Assembly: GCF_042650565.1 (NCBI RefSeq)
Contig: NZ_JBHSBH010000015.1
Location: 930,001-994,000, forward strand
Reading direction: 5' to 3'
Source: Nocardiopsis_B sediminis
Lineage (GTDB): Bacteria > Actinomycetota > Actinomycetes > Streptosporangiales > Streptosporangiaceae
DNA length: 64,000 nucleotides
Position numbers and translations under genes: made by a program. The notes beneath the pieces are model-generated. The model was not told where the DNA came from. It did no database searches and saw nothing but the letters and a program-made list of their open reading frames with translations. Positions 1-7,770 of this stretch are shown piece after piece. The stretch's first letter is position 1, and the number at the start of each line of letters is the position of its first letter.

Positions 1-1
1 G

Positions 2-1561
2 TCGGACAAGCCCGATGGGGTGTGGCGCACGACCGTCACCGCGGTGTCGGACCCGCAGCGGCTGGCCCACCGCTACATCTGGATCGACATGACCGCCGAT
101 CCCCGCAGCGACCTGTCGGGCAGCGAGCGGCTCGACATCGCGCCGCCCGACGCCGTGCGCATGCTGCTCGACGAAGTGCCCGGCTTCGACGGCGGGCACC
201 GGCTCCCGGCCGAGCCGAAGATCGTGCGCGGCAAGGAGGACGGCGCCGTGCGGGCGCTGATCGACTCCATCGGCGACCCCGGCCGCCACCTGGCCGTGGT
301 GGTCAGCGTGCCGCCCGCGGACATGACCGTGGCGGGCTGGCGCGAGACCATGAGCGGGGTGCTGTCGCGCTCCACGGGCATGTGCGCGGGCTACGTGCTC
401 GACGCCGCCGCCCAGGAGCAGGTCGACGCGCTCCTGCCGCACGGGTTCGATGTCCCCCACGGCGGGGTGCGCACCTTCCTGCCGCGGGTGGAGTTCTCCG
501 ACGCCTCCGACGGCCTGCGCCACCCCCGCATGAGCGCGCACACGCTCGACTCCGCGCGCGACGGCGGCCGGGTCCGGGCCTGGGTGAGCCTGGCGCTGGC
601 AAGATCGGTGCGCGACAACGCGCTGGACTCGCCGCTGCCGCCGGCCCTGCGCGACATCGACTCCCTCCTCAACGAGGAGGAGATCGACGTGTTCATCCAG
701 GAGGAAGAGGACTCCGACCCCACGGTGCCGTCGCGCCCCACACCGCTGATGTCGGCCTCGCCGCAGGTGACCGAGATCATCATGCTCCTCAAAGGGCGGC
801 TGTCGGACAAGGCGCTGGAGGCCAAGCGGCTCGGTACCGAGGCCCGCCGGCTCAACACCCGCACCACCGAGCTCACGCGCGAACGCGAGCGGCTGGCCGC
901 GGAGCTGACCGAGCTGACCGAGGAGCTCGACTCCGCACGCGAGGCGCTGCACGCCGTCCGCCACGAGCTGACCTGGCTGCGCGGGCGGCTGCACGAGGAG
1001 GGCCTGTACCGCCTGGCGGCCGAGGCCGTGCCGCCCGACCCGCGCCAGCGCCCGCCGCAGAAGGTCGAGGACCTGCTGGAGCGCATCACCGACGACCACT
1101 ACTTCCCCCACCTGTTCTTCACCATCGAAGACCGCGACACCGTGCGCGAGCTGACGGGCAGCCGCAAGGAGAACCTGTGGGTGGCGCGGGCGTGGGAGGC
1201 GCTGCTGGCGCTCGACGACTACGCGCGCTACCAGATGGGCCACCCCGACAGCAGCCTGAGCTTCCACGCCTACCTGCGGGAGCCGCCCGACGGCTACCGC
1301 GCGATCCCGGTGCGGCGGCTGGCCGCGCAGGAGAGCGACCACGTGCGCAACCGCGACAAGCTCAGCGACAAGCGGGTGTTCAAGGTGCCCCACCAGGTGG
1401 ACCCCAGCGGCGAGGTGCCGATGTTCGCCCACATCAAGCTCGACACCGAGTACGGGATCTGCCCCCGCCTGTACTTCTATCCCCATCTCGGCCCCCAGAC
1501 CACCAACCGCATCTACATCGGCTACCTCGGCCGCCACCTGCCGATCCAGCACACCAACTGA
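2..1561 (+). CDS. Large coiled-coil protein of unknown function (5' end outside window)
   Basis: The reading frame is open from base 2, so the true start probably lies upstream; a GTG at 20 is possible but has no convincing ribosome binding site. The visible protein is about 519 residues. Roughly the first 250 residues look globular and end in a very acidic stretch (about nt 670-720). A strong heptad coiled coil rich in L/R/E follows (about nt 770-1010), then a basic, aromatic C-terminal domain whose tail (IYIGYLGRHLP, then HTN) resembles a compact beta-rich fold. I do not recognise a family. Its convergent neighbour is a single-stranded DNA-binding protein, which makes a DNA-related role conceivable, but nothing here proves one. 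No signal peptide or membrane segment is seen. Confidence 0.8.
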   Translation, partial: SDKPDGVWRTTVTAVSDPQRLAHRYIWIDMTADPRSDLSGSERLDIAPPDAVRMLLDEVPGFDGGHRLPAEPKIVRGKEDGAVRALIDSIGDPGRHLAVVVSVPPADMTVAGWRETMSGVLSRSTGMCAGYVLDAAAQEQVDALLPHGFDVPHGGVRTFLPRVEFSDASDGLRHPRMSAHTLDSARDGGRVRAWVSLALARSVRDNALDSPLPPALRDIDSLLNEEEIDVFIQEEEDSDPTVPSRPTPLMSASPQVTEIIMLLKGRLSDKALEAKRLGTEARRLNTRTTELTRERERLAAELTELTEELDSAREALHAVRHELTWLRGRLHEEGLYRLAAEAVPPDPRQRPPQKVEDLLERITDDHYFPHLFFTIEDRDTVRELTGSRKENLWVARAWEALLALDDYARYQMGHPDSSLSFHAYLREPPDGYRAIPVRRLAAQESDHVRNRDKLSDKRVFKVPHQVDPSGEVPMFAHIKLDTEYGICPRLYFYPHLGPQTTNRIYIGYLGRHLPIQHTN

Positions 1562-1589
1562 CGGCGCCGGGGGGCGCCGCCCGGCGCCC

Positions 1590-2060
1590 CTAGAACGGCG
1601 GCTCGCCGGCCGCGGCGTGCACGGACCGCCGGCGGGCGCTCTGCGCCCAGGGGTCGGCACCGCGCGCACGGGGCATCACCAGAGGCGGATCCTCCCCCGG
1701 CTCCTGGCGCTCGACCCGGGCGGTGGCCCACCGCAGGGCCGGGGCGGCATCGTGCACCCGGAGGTCGGTCACGGCGCGGACCGTGCCCTGGGGGTCGGTG
1801 TAGCGGCGCCGCCGGAGTTCGCCGGTGACGATCACCCGCATGCCCCGGGCCAGGGTGACGGCGATGTTGGCGGCGTGGCGCCGCCAGGCCGAGCAGCGCA
1901 GCACCACCGTGCGGTGATCGCGCCAGGATCCGGTGGTGCGCTCGAAGAAGCGCGGGGTGGTGGCCACGGTGAACCCGCACAGCGGGGTTCCGTCGCCCAG
2001 GATCCGGATTTCGGGGTCGCGGGTGAGACGGCCGACCAGGGTCACGATGGTGTGGTCCAC
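1590..2060 (-). CDS. ssb: Single-stranded DNA-binding protein (SSB paralog)
   Basis: This is a 156-residue SSB. The N-terminal OB fold starts MDHTIVTLVGRLTRDPEIR and continues with the usual SSB landmarks: a W-x-x-H-R-T-V-V-L-R-C-x-A-W strand near residues 46-60 and the G-x-R-V-x-V-x-G-E-L strand near 73-83. The C-terminus ends GEPPF, a variant of the acidic DDIPF tip that recruits replication and repair partners. The linker is short and contains Arg/Ala rather than the Gly-rich linker of the replicative SSB that sits with rpsF/rpsR in actinomycetes, so this is probably the second paralog (SsbB-like). It is divergent from a DNA glycosylase gene with a shared 193 bp intergenic region. It may serve recombination or competence, but this is inference. 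Confidence 0.88.
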   Translation of the reverse strand: MDHTIVTLVGRLTRDPEIRILGDGTPLCGFTVATTPRFFERTTGSWRDHRTVVLRCSAWRRHAANIAVTLARGMRVIVTGELRRRRYTDPQGTVRAVTDLRVHDAAPALRWATARVERQEPGEDPPLVMPRARGADPWAQSARRRSVHAAAGEPPF

Positions 2061-2253
2061 GGGCGCTCCTCAGGGTCGCGGGCGGCGGGGACGGTCCCGC
2101 CACATCCAGGATCGGCCGCCCCCGTCCCGCGCCACCAGTCCGATTCCGCGGCTGTGGACAACCCCGCCGCGCCCGGAGAACACGGCACCACGACGACCTC
2201 CCGCACGGCCGCCGGGCGCGAGATGTGCACGGCCGTGCCTACCCTGGAAGGCG

Positions 2254-3192
2254 ATGAAAACGGGCACTCCGACCTCCAGCGCCAGCGCGCAGGCCACCGC
2301 CGCCCTCCCGGCGGGCACCTGGCGTCAGCGCGAGCGCGCCCACCACGCGCGCGTGGACGCGCTGCTCGCCGGCCACCTGCGCCGCCGCGCCGAGGGGGTC
2401 GCGCACCCCGTCGAGGACTTCCTGTTCACCTACTACAGCCACAAGCCCGCCCACCTGCGCCGGTGGCACCCGGGGATCGGCGCCGTGCTGCTCGGCGACG
2501 CCGCCCGCGACCGCCTCGGCGAGCGCTGGTACACCGAGGTCGACACCGCCGACGAGAACGGGCGGGCCGTCACCGGCGTGGGCCTGGACACCGCGGCGTT
2601 CATTGCTGCGCGGGGCCGGACCGCCGCGTTCATCGGATCGCTGCTGCGTGCGGTCGCCGGGCGCCCCGCCCACCTGGGCTGTTTCGGCCTCCACGAGTGG
2701 GCGATGGTCTACCGGCCCGGCCCCGGCGACGTGCGCCACTCCGCGGTCCCCCTGCGCCTGGGCCCCGAGGGCACGGACCAGGTCGTGGAATCCCACCGGA
2801 TCCGCTGCTCGCACTACGACGCGTTCCGCTTCTTCACCCCCGAGGCGCGCCCGCGCAACCTGCTCCGGCCCACGCGCGAGAGCCAGGCCGACCTCGACCA
2901 GCCCGGGTGCCTGCACGCCACCATGGACCTGTACAAGTGGGCCTACAAGCTCGCCCCCGCGGTCCCCGGCGAACTCGTGGTGGACTGCTTCGAGCTCGCC
3001 AAGGACGTCCGCGAACTGGACATGCGCGCCTCGCCCTACGACCTCGCCGCCTACGGCTACGCCCCGGTGCGCATCGAGACCGCCGAGGGCAAGGCCGAGT
3101 ACGTGGCGGCCCAGCGCTCCTTCGCCGAGCGGGGCGGCGCGCTGCGCGCCCGCCTCCTGGAGGTCTGCGACGCCTTGGCCGCGGCCGGCTGA
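2254..3192 (+). CDS. Putative 3-methyladenine DNA glycosylase family protein
   Basis: This 312-residue protein matches what I know of the actinobacterial family usually annotated as 3-methyladenine DNA glycosylase: RAHHARVDALL near the N-terminus, HPVEDFLFTYYSHKPAHLRRWHPG, a central GCFGLHEWAMVY segment, then SHYDAFRFFTPEARPRN and a C-terminal ELDMRASPYDL motif. The function comes from family naming and is not proven by a catalytic motif that I can verify. I chose ATG 2254 (preceded by ggaagg), although the frame is open upstream to 1933, because the upstream part lacks homology-like composition and would overlap the ssb promoter. It diverges from ssb, suggesting co-regulation of two DNA-maintenance genes. 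Confidence 0.75.
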   Translation: MKTGTPTSSASAQATAALPAGTWRQRERAHHARVDALLAGHLRRRAEGVAHPVEDFLFTYYSHKPAHLRRWHPGIGAVLLGDAARDRLGERWYTEVDTADENGRAVTGVGLDTAAFIAARGRTAAFIGSLLRAVAGRPAHLGCFGLHEWAMVYRPGPGDVRHSAVPLRLGPEGTDQVVESHRIRCSHYDAFRFFTPEARPRNLLRPTRESQADLDQPGCLHATMDLYKWAYKLAPAVPGELVVDCFELAKDVRELDMRASPYDLAAYGYAPVRIETAEGKAEYVAAQRSFAERGGALRARLLEVCDALAAAG

Positions 3193-3223
3193 CCCCGCCC
3201 TCAGGGGCCTTCCGCGTCACGGC

Positions 3224-3267
3224 GAACGGGCGGCGGGGCGGGAGCGTCCCCGCCCCGCCGCCCGTTC
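3224..3267. terminator. Bidirectional hairpin terminator between convergent genes
   Basis: The arms 3224-3242 and 3249-3267 are perfect 19 bp inverted repeats with a 6-nt loop. The hairpin lies just after the stop at 3192 and just before the minus-strand stop at 3272, so it can serve both convergent genes. There is no U-tract, as is common in actinomycetes. Confidence 0.8.
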
Positions 3268-3271
3268 CCGG

Positions 3272-4894
3272 TCAGCCGTTGGCGGCGGCGAGCCCGTACA
3301 GCATCGTCCCGCCCAGCGTGAGCGACGCCGCGACCGACACGGCGAAGAACACGGCGTGCAGCCACCGCCAGCGGGCCGCGTTGACGGCGACGCGCGGCCA
3401 GAACCAGGCGCCGACCGCGACCGAGGCGGCGACGGCGCCGATCGCGAGCGCCCACAGCACGGGCGGTGTGTAGACCCAGCTCCCGGTGCGCAGCGCCGCC
3501 AGGAGCACGGCGAGGGCGCCCAGCGGCATCGACACGATGCGCAGCCGGTCGAGCGGGCGCTGTCCGATGAGCGTGCGGCGGCGGACCATCAGCGTCACGG
3601 CGAGCAGCACCGGCAGCAGGACGATCGGCAGCGTGGTCCCGAGGCCCACTGCGGGCGAGAACGACATGCCGCCCTCGGCGACCGTGACCACCTCGGGGGC
3701 GCCGAGCGCACGCGGGCCGACGAGGGAGACGTCGATCTGGAAGCTGTTGGACAGGGCGATCACCCCGCGGTCGTCCTGGAACGCGACGAACGCCGTCGAC
3801 CCGAACGTGCCGCCGCTGTGCTGCACCAGCTGCACGCCGTCACCGAAGTCCGTGGTCATCCAGGCGAGGCCGAGCCGCGTCTCCTCGGCCGGGCCGTCGT
3901 AGGCCGCCTCGGTGGCCGCCATGCCGGGGGCGGTGCCGTCCATCAGGGCGCGCACGAACCGTTCGAGGTCGGCGGGCGTCGTCCACGTGCCGATCCCGGC
4001 GGGGGCGTACTCCACGGCGTTCCAGGGCTGGGAGCGCGCGCCGGCCTCCATGTGCGGCAGGGCGGCGCCCTCGGGGACCGTGTCGGTGTCGGCGCCGAGG
4101 ATGAACGTGTCGTCCATGCCGACCGGCCCGAGCACGCGCTCGTGCACCACCTCGGCATAGGACGTCCCGGCCTCGCGGGCCAGGGCCTCGCCCAGGACGG
4201 CGAAGCCGAAGTTGGAGTAGGCCCACTCCCCCTGGTTCCGGGGGACCGCGGCGGCCAGCGATTCCGTCAGCGGCGGGAAGGCCCGGTAGGGGTCGGTGGT
4301 CAGGAAGGTGTGGCTCGACGCCGAGCTCAGCACCTCGGCGGGCACACGCTCCAGCCCGGACTGGTGGTTGGCCAGCTGCTCCAGGGTGATGGCCGCCGTG
4401 TCGGGGGAGGCGAACTCCACGTCGGGGAAGACGTCGCCGAGGGTGCGGTCGAGGGAGGTGGTTCCGTCGTCCGCCATGTCGGCGAGGGCCATCGCGGTGA
4501 CGACCTTGAACACCGACCCCGTCTCGAACGGGGTGTCGGCCGTGACGGGCGCCGAGCCGTCCGCGGTGCCGCCGGTCACCGCGGCGGTGTCGTCGCCGTC
4601 GATGACGGTGACGCTCAGCCCCTGCACCTGCGTCTCGCGGCCCTCGATGGCCTCGGCGACGGTGGCGGCCAGGTCCGCGTCGCCCTCCAGCTCCACCGGC
4701 CCCGGGCCCCCGGCGGGCATCACCACGTAGGCGGCGATGGCGACGGCCGCGCCGATGGCCAGTGCGATCGCCCAGACCCGCCCGGGGGCGCGGCCGGGGC
4801 GCGCGCGGCGGGGGTCGGGCACCGGGCCGTGCGGTGCGGTCCCCGGGGGAGGCGGCCCGGTGCCGCCGTCTGCATCTGTGCGTGTCGAGGTCAT
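3272..4894 (-). CDS. Membrane-anchored serine hydrolase of the beta-lactamase (class C/DD-peptidase) family
   Basis: The 540-residue protein has a Pro/Arg-rich cytoplasmic start, one membrane segment near residues 40-60, an extracytoplasmic serine beta-lactamase fold, and about four C-terminal membrane helices (roughly 390-540). Active-site motifs are SxxK (S127-V-F-K130), YxN (Y226-S-N) and HSG (H359-S-G) in place of KTG, the pattern of class C/esterase-like members. It may hydrolyse peptidoglycan peptides or small esters; a true beta-lactamase role cannot be concluded. ATG 4894 is preferred because GAAGG lies 7-8 nt upstream; GTG codons at 4903 and 4900 are alternatives. The gene diverges from the gene at 5134, and the 239 bp between them holds repeated TGTCAT/ATGACA motifs that may be operators. 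Confidence 0.87.
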   Translation of the reverse strand: MTSTRTDADGGTGPPPPGTAPHGPVPDPRRARPGRAPGRVWAIALAIGAAVAIAAYVVMPAGGPGPVELEGDADLAATVAEAIEGRETQVQGLSVTVIDGDDTAAVTGGTADGSAPVTADTPFETGSVFKVVTAMALADMADDGTTSLDRTLGDVFPDVEFASPDTAAITLEQLANHQSGLERVPAEVLSSASSHTFLTTDPYRAFPPLTESLAAAVPRNQGEWAYSNFGFAVLGEALAREAGTSYAEVVHERVLGPVGMDDTFILGADTDTVPEGAALPHMEAGARSQPWNAVEYAPAGIGTWTTPADLERFVRALMDGTAPGMAATEAAYDGPAEETRLGLAWMTTDFGDGVQLVQHSGGTFGSTAFVAFQDDRGVIALSNSFQIDVSLVGPRALGAPEVVTVAEGGMSFSPAVGLGTTLPIVLLPVLLAVTLMVRRRTLIGQRPLDRLRIVSMPLGALAVLLAALRTGSWVYTPPVLWALAIGAVAASVAVGAWFWPRVAVNAARWRWLHAVFFAVSVAASLTLGGTMLYGLAAANG

Positions 4895-4932
4895 GGCCAC
4901 CACCTTCGCGGCCCCGGGACCGGCCTGGTAGA

Positions 4933-5012
4933 CGGCGATGTCATCGCCGGGCGGTGAGGTTCTCCCGCTCCCGGCATGACAACTCCGCGCCCGCCCCGAT
5001 GACAGTTGTCAT
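4933..5012. promoter_or_regulatory. Candidate operator cluster (ATGACA/TGTCAT repeats) in divergent promoter region
   Basis: Within 80 bp the hexamer ATGACA or its complement occurs four times: 4939-4944 (inside the palindrome 4933-4949 with 7 bp arms), 4976-4981, 4999-5004 and 5007-5012. The last two form ATGACA-gt-TGTCAT, and 4976-4984 (ATGACAACT) is an inverted copy of 5004-5012. The site lies between the divergent hydrolase gene and the gene at 5134. The regulator is unknown. Confidence 0.45.
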
Positions 5013-5133
5013 GGGCCGCGGGATCACCGCAGGTCGCCCGTTCACGCCGTGCCGTGCGCGCCCGCACGCCGCCGCGCGGGCCCCGTCCGGCCGGAGCGGG
5101 AACGGGAATCGCGCGCGCACCGTCTCACCAGCC

Positions 5134-5961
5134 ATGACCCCTTCAGAACCCTCCCCCAACGGGCGCGCCGGCGGCCGCGGCATGGCGATGGCCGTCGGCA
5201 CGCTCATCGGCGCCCTCTCCGTGGCGATCATCGTGCTGGTCGCCATCTACCTCCGTGATGTGGACCTGTTCACCGGCTCGGATGAGGCGGCGGGCGCGGA
5301 CGCCGCCGCGTCCGCCTCGCCCTCCGCCGACGCGAGCCCCGTCCCGGTCACCACCCCGACCGCCGACGACCCCGAGGCGCTGGTCGAAGCGGCGACGGCG
5401 GGCTGGAAGGGCGTCGCCGTCGAGGAGCGGGGCGTGGCCTACGACATCCCCGACGACTGGTTCGCGCACGCCCCCGATCTGACCGTCGGCTTCGAGGAGG
5501 AGGACCCCGACGCCCCGTTCGGCTACTCCCCCCGGGTCGCCATGAGCGGCGCCGCGGAGTACGGGGCCCGCGAGGAGCCCTGCTACGACTACCCGCCCGC
5601 GCCCGCCATGTCGGGCACCTCCGGCGCGGGAGAGGTCGTCGACACCGCCGAGATGTCGATGTTCCTGGCAGGTGAATGGGCCGAGGCCGGCTACGGCAAC
5701 GACAGCGGCGAGCCGGAGGTGGAGGTGGGCGAGACCGCCGAGTTCGCCGCCAACGGCCTCGAAGGCCACCGCACCACCGCCACCGTCCAGGTCGCCGAGC
5801 ACCCGTGCTACCCGGCGCAGGCTCAGGCGACCGTCTTCGCGTTCCTGGCGCCCAGCGGTGACGACGTCTACACCCTCGTCGTCTACTCCGACACCTCGGG
5901 AGACCAGGCCACCTCGTCCGAGACGGTCGACGGCATCATGTCCTCCCTGCGCCCCCTGTAA
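5134..5961 (+). CDS. Membrane-anchored extracytoplasmic protein, unknown function
   Basis: This 275-residue protein starts with a short polar segment and one membrane helix near residues 16-38 (VGTLIGALSVAIIVLVAIYL), then a Ser/Pro/Ala/Thr-rich linker and an acidic globular domain from about residue 85. Two cysteines (in CYDY and HPCYP) could form a disulfide outside the cell. The domain opening with GVAYDIPDDWF resembles actinomycete secreted proteins of the 'serine-rich linker plus beta-sandwich' type, but I cannot name the family. ATG 5134 was chosen because it directly precedes the cytoplasmic-helix topology; the frame is open to 4762 without a plausible start. A strong hairpin follows the stop. 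Confidence 0.75.
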   Translation: MTPSEPSPNGRAGGRGMAMAVGTLIGALSVAIIVLVAIYLRDVDLFTGSDEAAGADAAASASPSADASPVPVTTPTADDPEALVEAATAGWKGVAVEERGVAYDIPDDWFAHAPDLTVGFEEEDPDAPFGYSPRVAMSGAAEYGAREEPCYDYPPAPAMSGTSGAGEVVDTAEMSMFLAGEWAEAGYGNDSGEPEVEVGETAEFAANGLEGHRTTATVQVAEHPCYPAQAQATVFAFLAPSGDDVYTLVVYSDTSGDQATSSETVDGIMSSLRPL

Positions 5962-5965
5962 CGCG

Positions 5966-6000
5966 CGTCGGCACCCTCCCCGAAGGGGAGGGTGCCGACG
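5966..6000. terminator. Hairpin terminator between convergent genes
   Basis: Perfect 16 bp arms (5966-5981 and 5985-6000) are closed by a 3-nt loop, gaa. It follows the stop at 5961 by 4 nt and precedes the convergent lipoprotein stop at 6043, so it probably acts on both strands. Confidence 0.85.
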
Positions 6001-6042
6001 ACGCGCCGACCCGGCCCGGCCACGCCCCGGGCCCGGGCCCGC

Positions 6043-6540
6043 TCACTCGTACTCGTAGGCCAGAACGTGCACCGACGCCTGGTCCTCGGCCGGGTAGAGC
6101 ACCAGGACGTCGCGCTGCACCTGGCTGGAGTCCAGGGCGGCGCCGCGGCAGGAGGTGGAGCCGTCCACGGTCTCCTCCGCGGTGCCGAACGCCTCGCGGT
6201 CCTCCTCGTCGGGCCCCTCCGGGTCCGGGTAGGCGCCGATGCCGTCCGCCGCGCAGAACGCCTCGGCGCCCGCGCGGTCGGTGGCGAACGACCCCTCCAT
6301 GCGCAGCCGGCCGTCGTCGGTGGTCGCGAAGGCCACCTCCAGCCCTTCGGCGGAGTCCGGCGGGGTGAGCCCGGTGAACTCGGCCAGCTGCTCGGCGGGC
6401 GGCCCGGTCGGGCTCGGCCGGAGGTCGGTGGGCGGTGCCTGCTCCGCATCCGCGCCGCAGCCGGCGAGGGCGGACACCGCCGCCAGCGCCGCGGCCAGGA
6501 CGGCGGAACGGGTCGTCATGGGGCGGTCGGGCCGGCTCAC
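6043..6540 (-). CDS. Putative secreted lipoprotein, coupled to the pilin-like protein gene
   Basis: The 165-residue product has a lipoprotein signal peptide ending LAGC (TRSAVLAAALAAVSALAGC), so it should be lipidated and anchored outside the membrane. The mature part is acidic and carries two further cysteines (FCAADG and TSCRG) that may pair. The start is GTG 6540, which overlaps the TGA of the upstream gene (GTGA) and has GAGGGGAG about 7 nt upstream; ATG 6519 lacks a ribosome binding site. The four-base overlap implies translational coupling with the gene ending at 6537, so the two products probably act together. I do not recognise the domain; an accessory or protective partner of the upstream protein is one guess. 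Confidence 0.8.
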   Translation of the reverse strand: MSRPDRPMTTRSAVLAAALAAVSALAGCGADAEQAPPTDLRPSPTGPPAEQLAEFTGLTPPDSAEGLEVAFATTDDGRLRMEGSFATDRAGAEAFCAADGIGAYPDPEGPDEEDREAFGTAEETVDGSTSCRGAALDSSQVQRDVLVLYPAEDQASVHVLAYEYE

Positions 6541-7610
6541 GGCGCGCTCCCCTCACTGGTCGTCACGTGCGATCCCTCGATCCAGAACTCCCGGGCCATC
6601 CCGGCCCGGTGCATGTTCCACAGGTCCCGTTCGCTGAACTGGCTCTGGAACGGGCCGGCGCTCACCACGGGGTCGGTCTCCCTCGGGTCCCAGTCGTAGT
6701 ACTTCTCGATGTTGGTCTGCGCGCTCATCTCATAGGTCCACTCGCCGCCGGGCTCATCGGGCGGGAACACGCGGACCTCGCCGGTGTGGTTGTAGCGCCA
6801 GCTCCCCAGCGTGTTGATCCAGTCCGCGTCGTCGTAGACGTAGCCCGTGCCGTCCCTGCCGTAGCCGAAGGAGTTCCACTCGGTGCTCACCGGGAAGGTG
6901 AGGGGTCCGGTCGCGCCCTGCTCCCGGGCCTCGCGGATCGCCTGGAGGCCGATCTCGCGGTGCGCGTCCTCGACCTCCTCCTCGAATTCCGGTACATCGT
7001 CGATCAGTTCCTCGCCGCTGATCTCCATGGTCTCTCCCGAGGCGTCGAGGAAGTGGTGCAGCGCCTCGCTGGCGTTGTGCCGGCCGGCGATCGCCCCGCC
7101 GTTCGCGTAGCCGCGCGCGTCGCGGTACTTGCGCTGGATCTCGTGGTCGATGCACAGGGTCCACCAGTCGCACCCGGACACCTCGCCCATCTCCACGCTG
7201 TCGAACTCCGTGTGGGACTCGATGGCGATGCCGGTCTCGGGATGGACGGGCGGCTCGGGCCAGTCCGCCAGGTTCACGGCGCCGGGCTCGGGCTCGCACA
7301 GCGGCGCGCAGGCCGGCGGTCCGCCGCCGTCCGGGGCGGGGGGAGCCATGATCGTGAGATCGTCCGGATCGACGCCGTCGCCCTCTCCGGCGCCGCCATC
7401 AGGCTCCGCGCACCCCTCCCGGGTCTCGACCCGGCAGACGGCGCCGTCGATCAGGCCCGAGACCCGGCCGGGGATTCCCGCGGTGAGGACCACGCCCGCG
7501 ACGATCGCGATCAGGGCGATCACCGACCCGTACTCCACCATGCCCGCTCCGTGATCGGTGCGCGGCCGCCCGGCGGAGCGCGGTCCGCTCCCATCGGGGT
7601 GCCTGGGCAT
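6537..7610 (-). CDS. Pilin-like (type IVb prepilin-type N-terminus) surface protein, paralog 1
   Basis: The 357-residue protein has a short charged leader, then G-AGMVEY followed by a hydrophobic helix (GSVIALIAIVAGVVL). Glu at +5 and Tyr at +6 after Gly match the Flp/type IVb prepilin processing motif. After CRVE come a Pro/Gly/Cys-rich linker and a large C-terminal domain with the landmarks LCIDHEIQRKYRDAR, NIEKYYDWDP and MHRAGMAREFWIEG. I recall similar endings in uncharacterised secreted actinomycete proteins, but no activity is known to me. ATG 7610 has GGAGG 6 nt upstream. A close paralog lies directly upstream (7771-8853), and the lipoprotein gene overlaps the 3' end. No prepilin peptidase or Tad genes are in the window. 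Confidence 0.82.
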   Translation of the reverse strand: MPRHPDGSGPRSAGRPRTDHGAGMVEYGSVIALIAIVAGVVLTAGIPGRVSGLIDGAVCRVETREGCAEPDGGAGEGDGVDPDDLTIMAPPAPDGGGPPACAPLCEPEPGAVNLADWPEPPVHPETGIAIESHTEFDSVEMGEVSGCDWWTLCIDHEIQRKYRDARGYANGGAIAGRHNASEALHHFLDASGETMEISGEELIDDVPEFEEEVEDAHREIGLQAIREAREQGATGPLTFPVSTEWNSFGYGRDGTGYVYDDADWINTLGSWRYNHTGEVRVFPPDEPGGEWTYEMSAQTNIEKYYDWDPRETDPVVSAGPFQSQFSERDLWNMHRAGMAREFWIEGSHVTTSEGSAP

Positions 7611-7682
7611 GGGGTCCTCCAAGGTCGGCGGGGTGCGCATTCGACGCACGTGACCGGAACCCTAAGGTCGGCGACCGGACGG

Positions 7683-7704
7683 TGTCGTGAGGCCGTGGAC
7701 CCAA
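7683..7704. promoter_or_regulatory. Conserved upstream box, copy 1
   Basis: This 22 bp segment matches 8926-8947 at 19 of 22 positions, and both begin exactly 73 bp upstream of the start codons of the two paralogs (7610 and 8853). The conservation and identical spacing suggest a promoter or regulator site kept after duplication rather than coding remnants. Confidence 0.5.
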
Positions 7705-7770
7705 GTCCCCGCACCGCGGACCCATCCCGTCAGGGCCCCGGATGGGCCCGGACCGGGCGGGAACGCCGCG

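Noticed and set aside
22..1593. Long Ala/Arg/Pro-rich open frame parallel to the first gene
   Set aside because: It is an out-of-frame shadow with the His/Arg/Ala composition typical of GC-rich alternative frames; the 2-1561 frame has a coiled coil and normal protein composition.
3272..4894. Beta-lactam resistance gene
   Set aside because: The fold and SxxK/YxN motifs are shared by many esterases and DD-peptidases; HSG replaces KTG and extra membrane helices make a true beta-lactamase unlikely.
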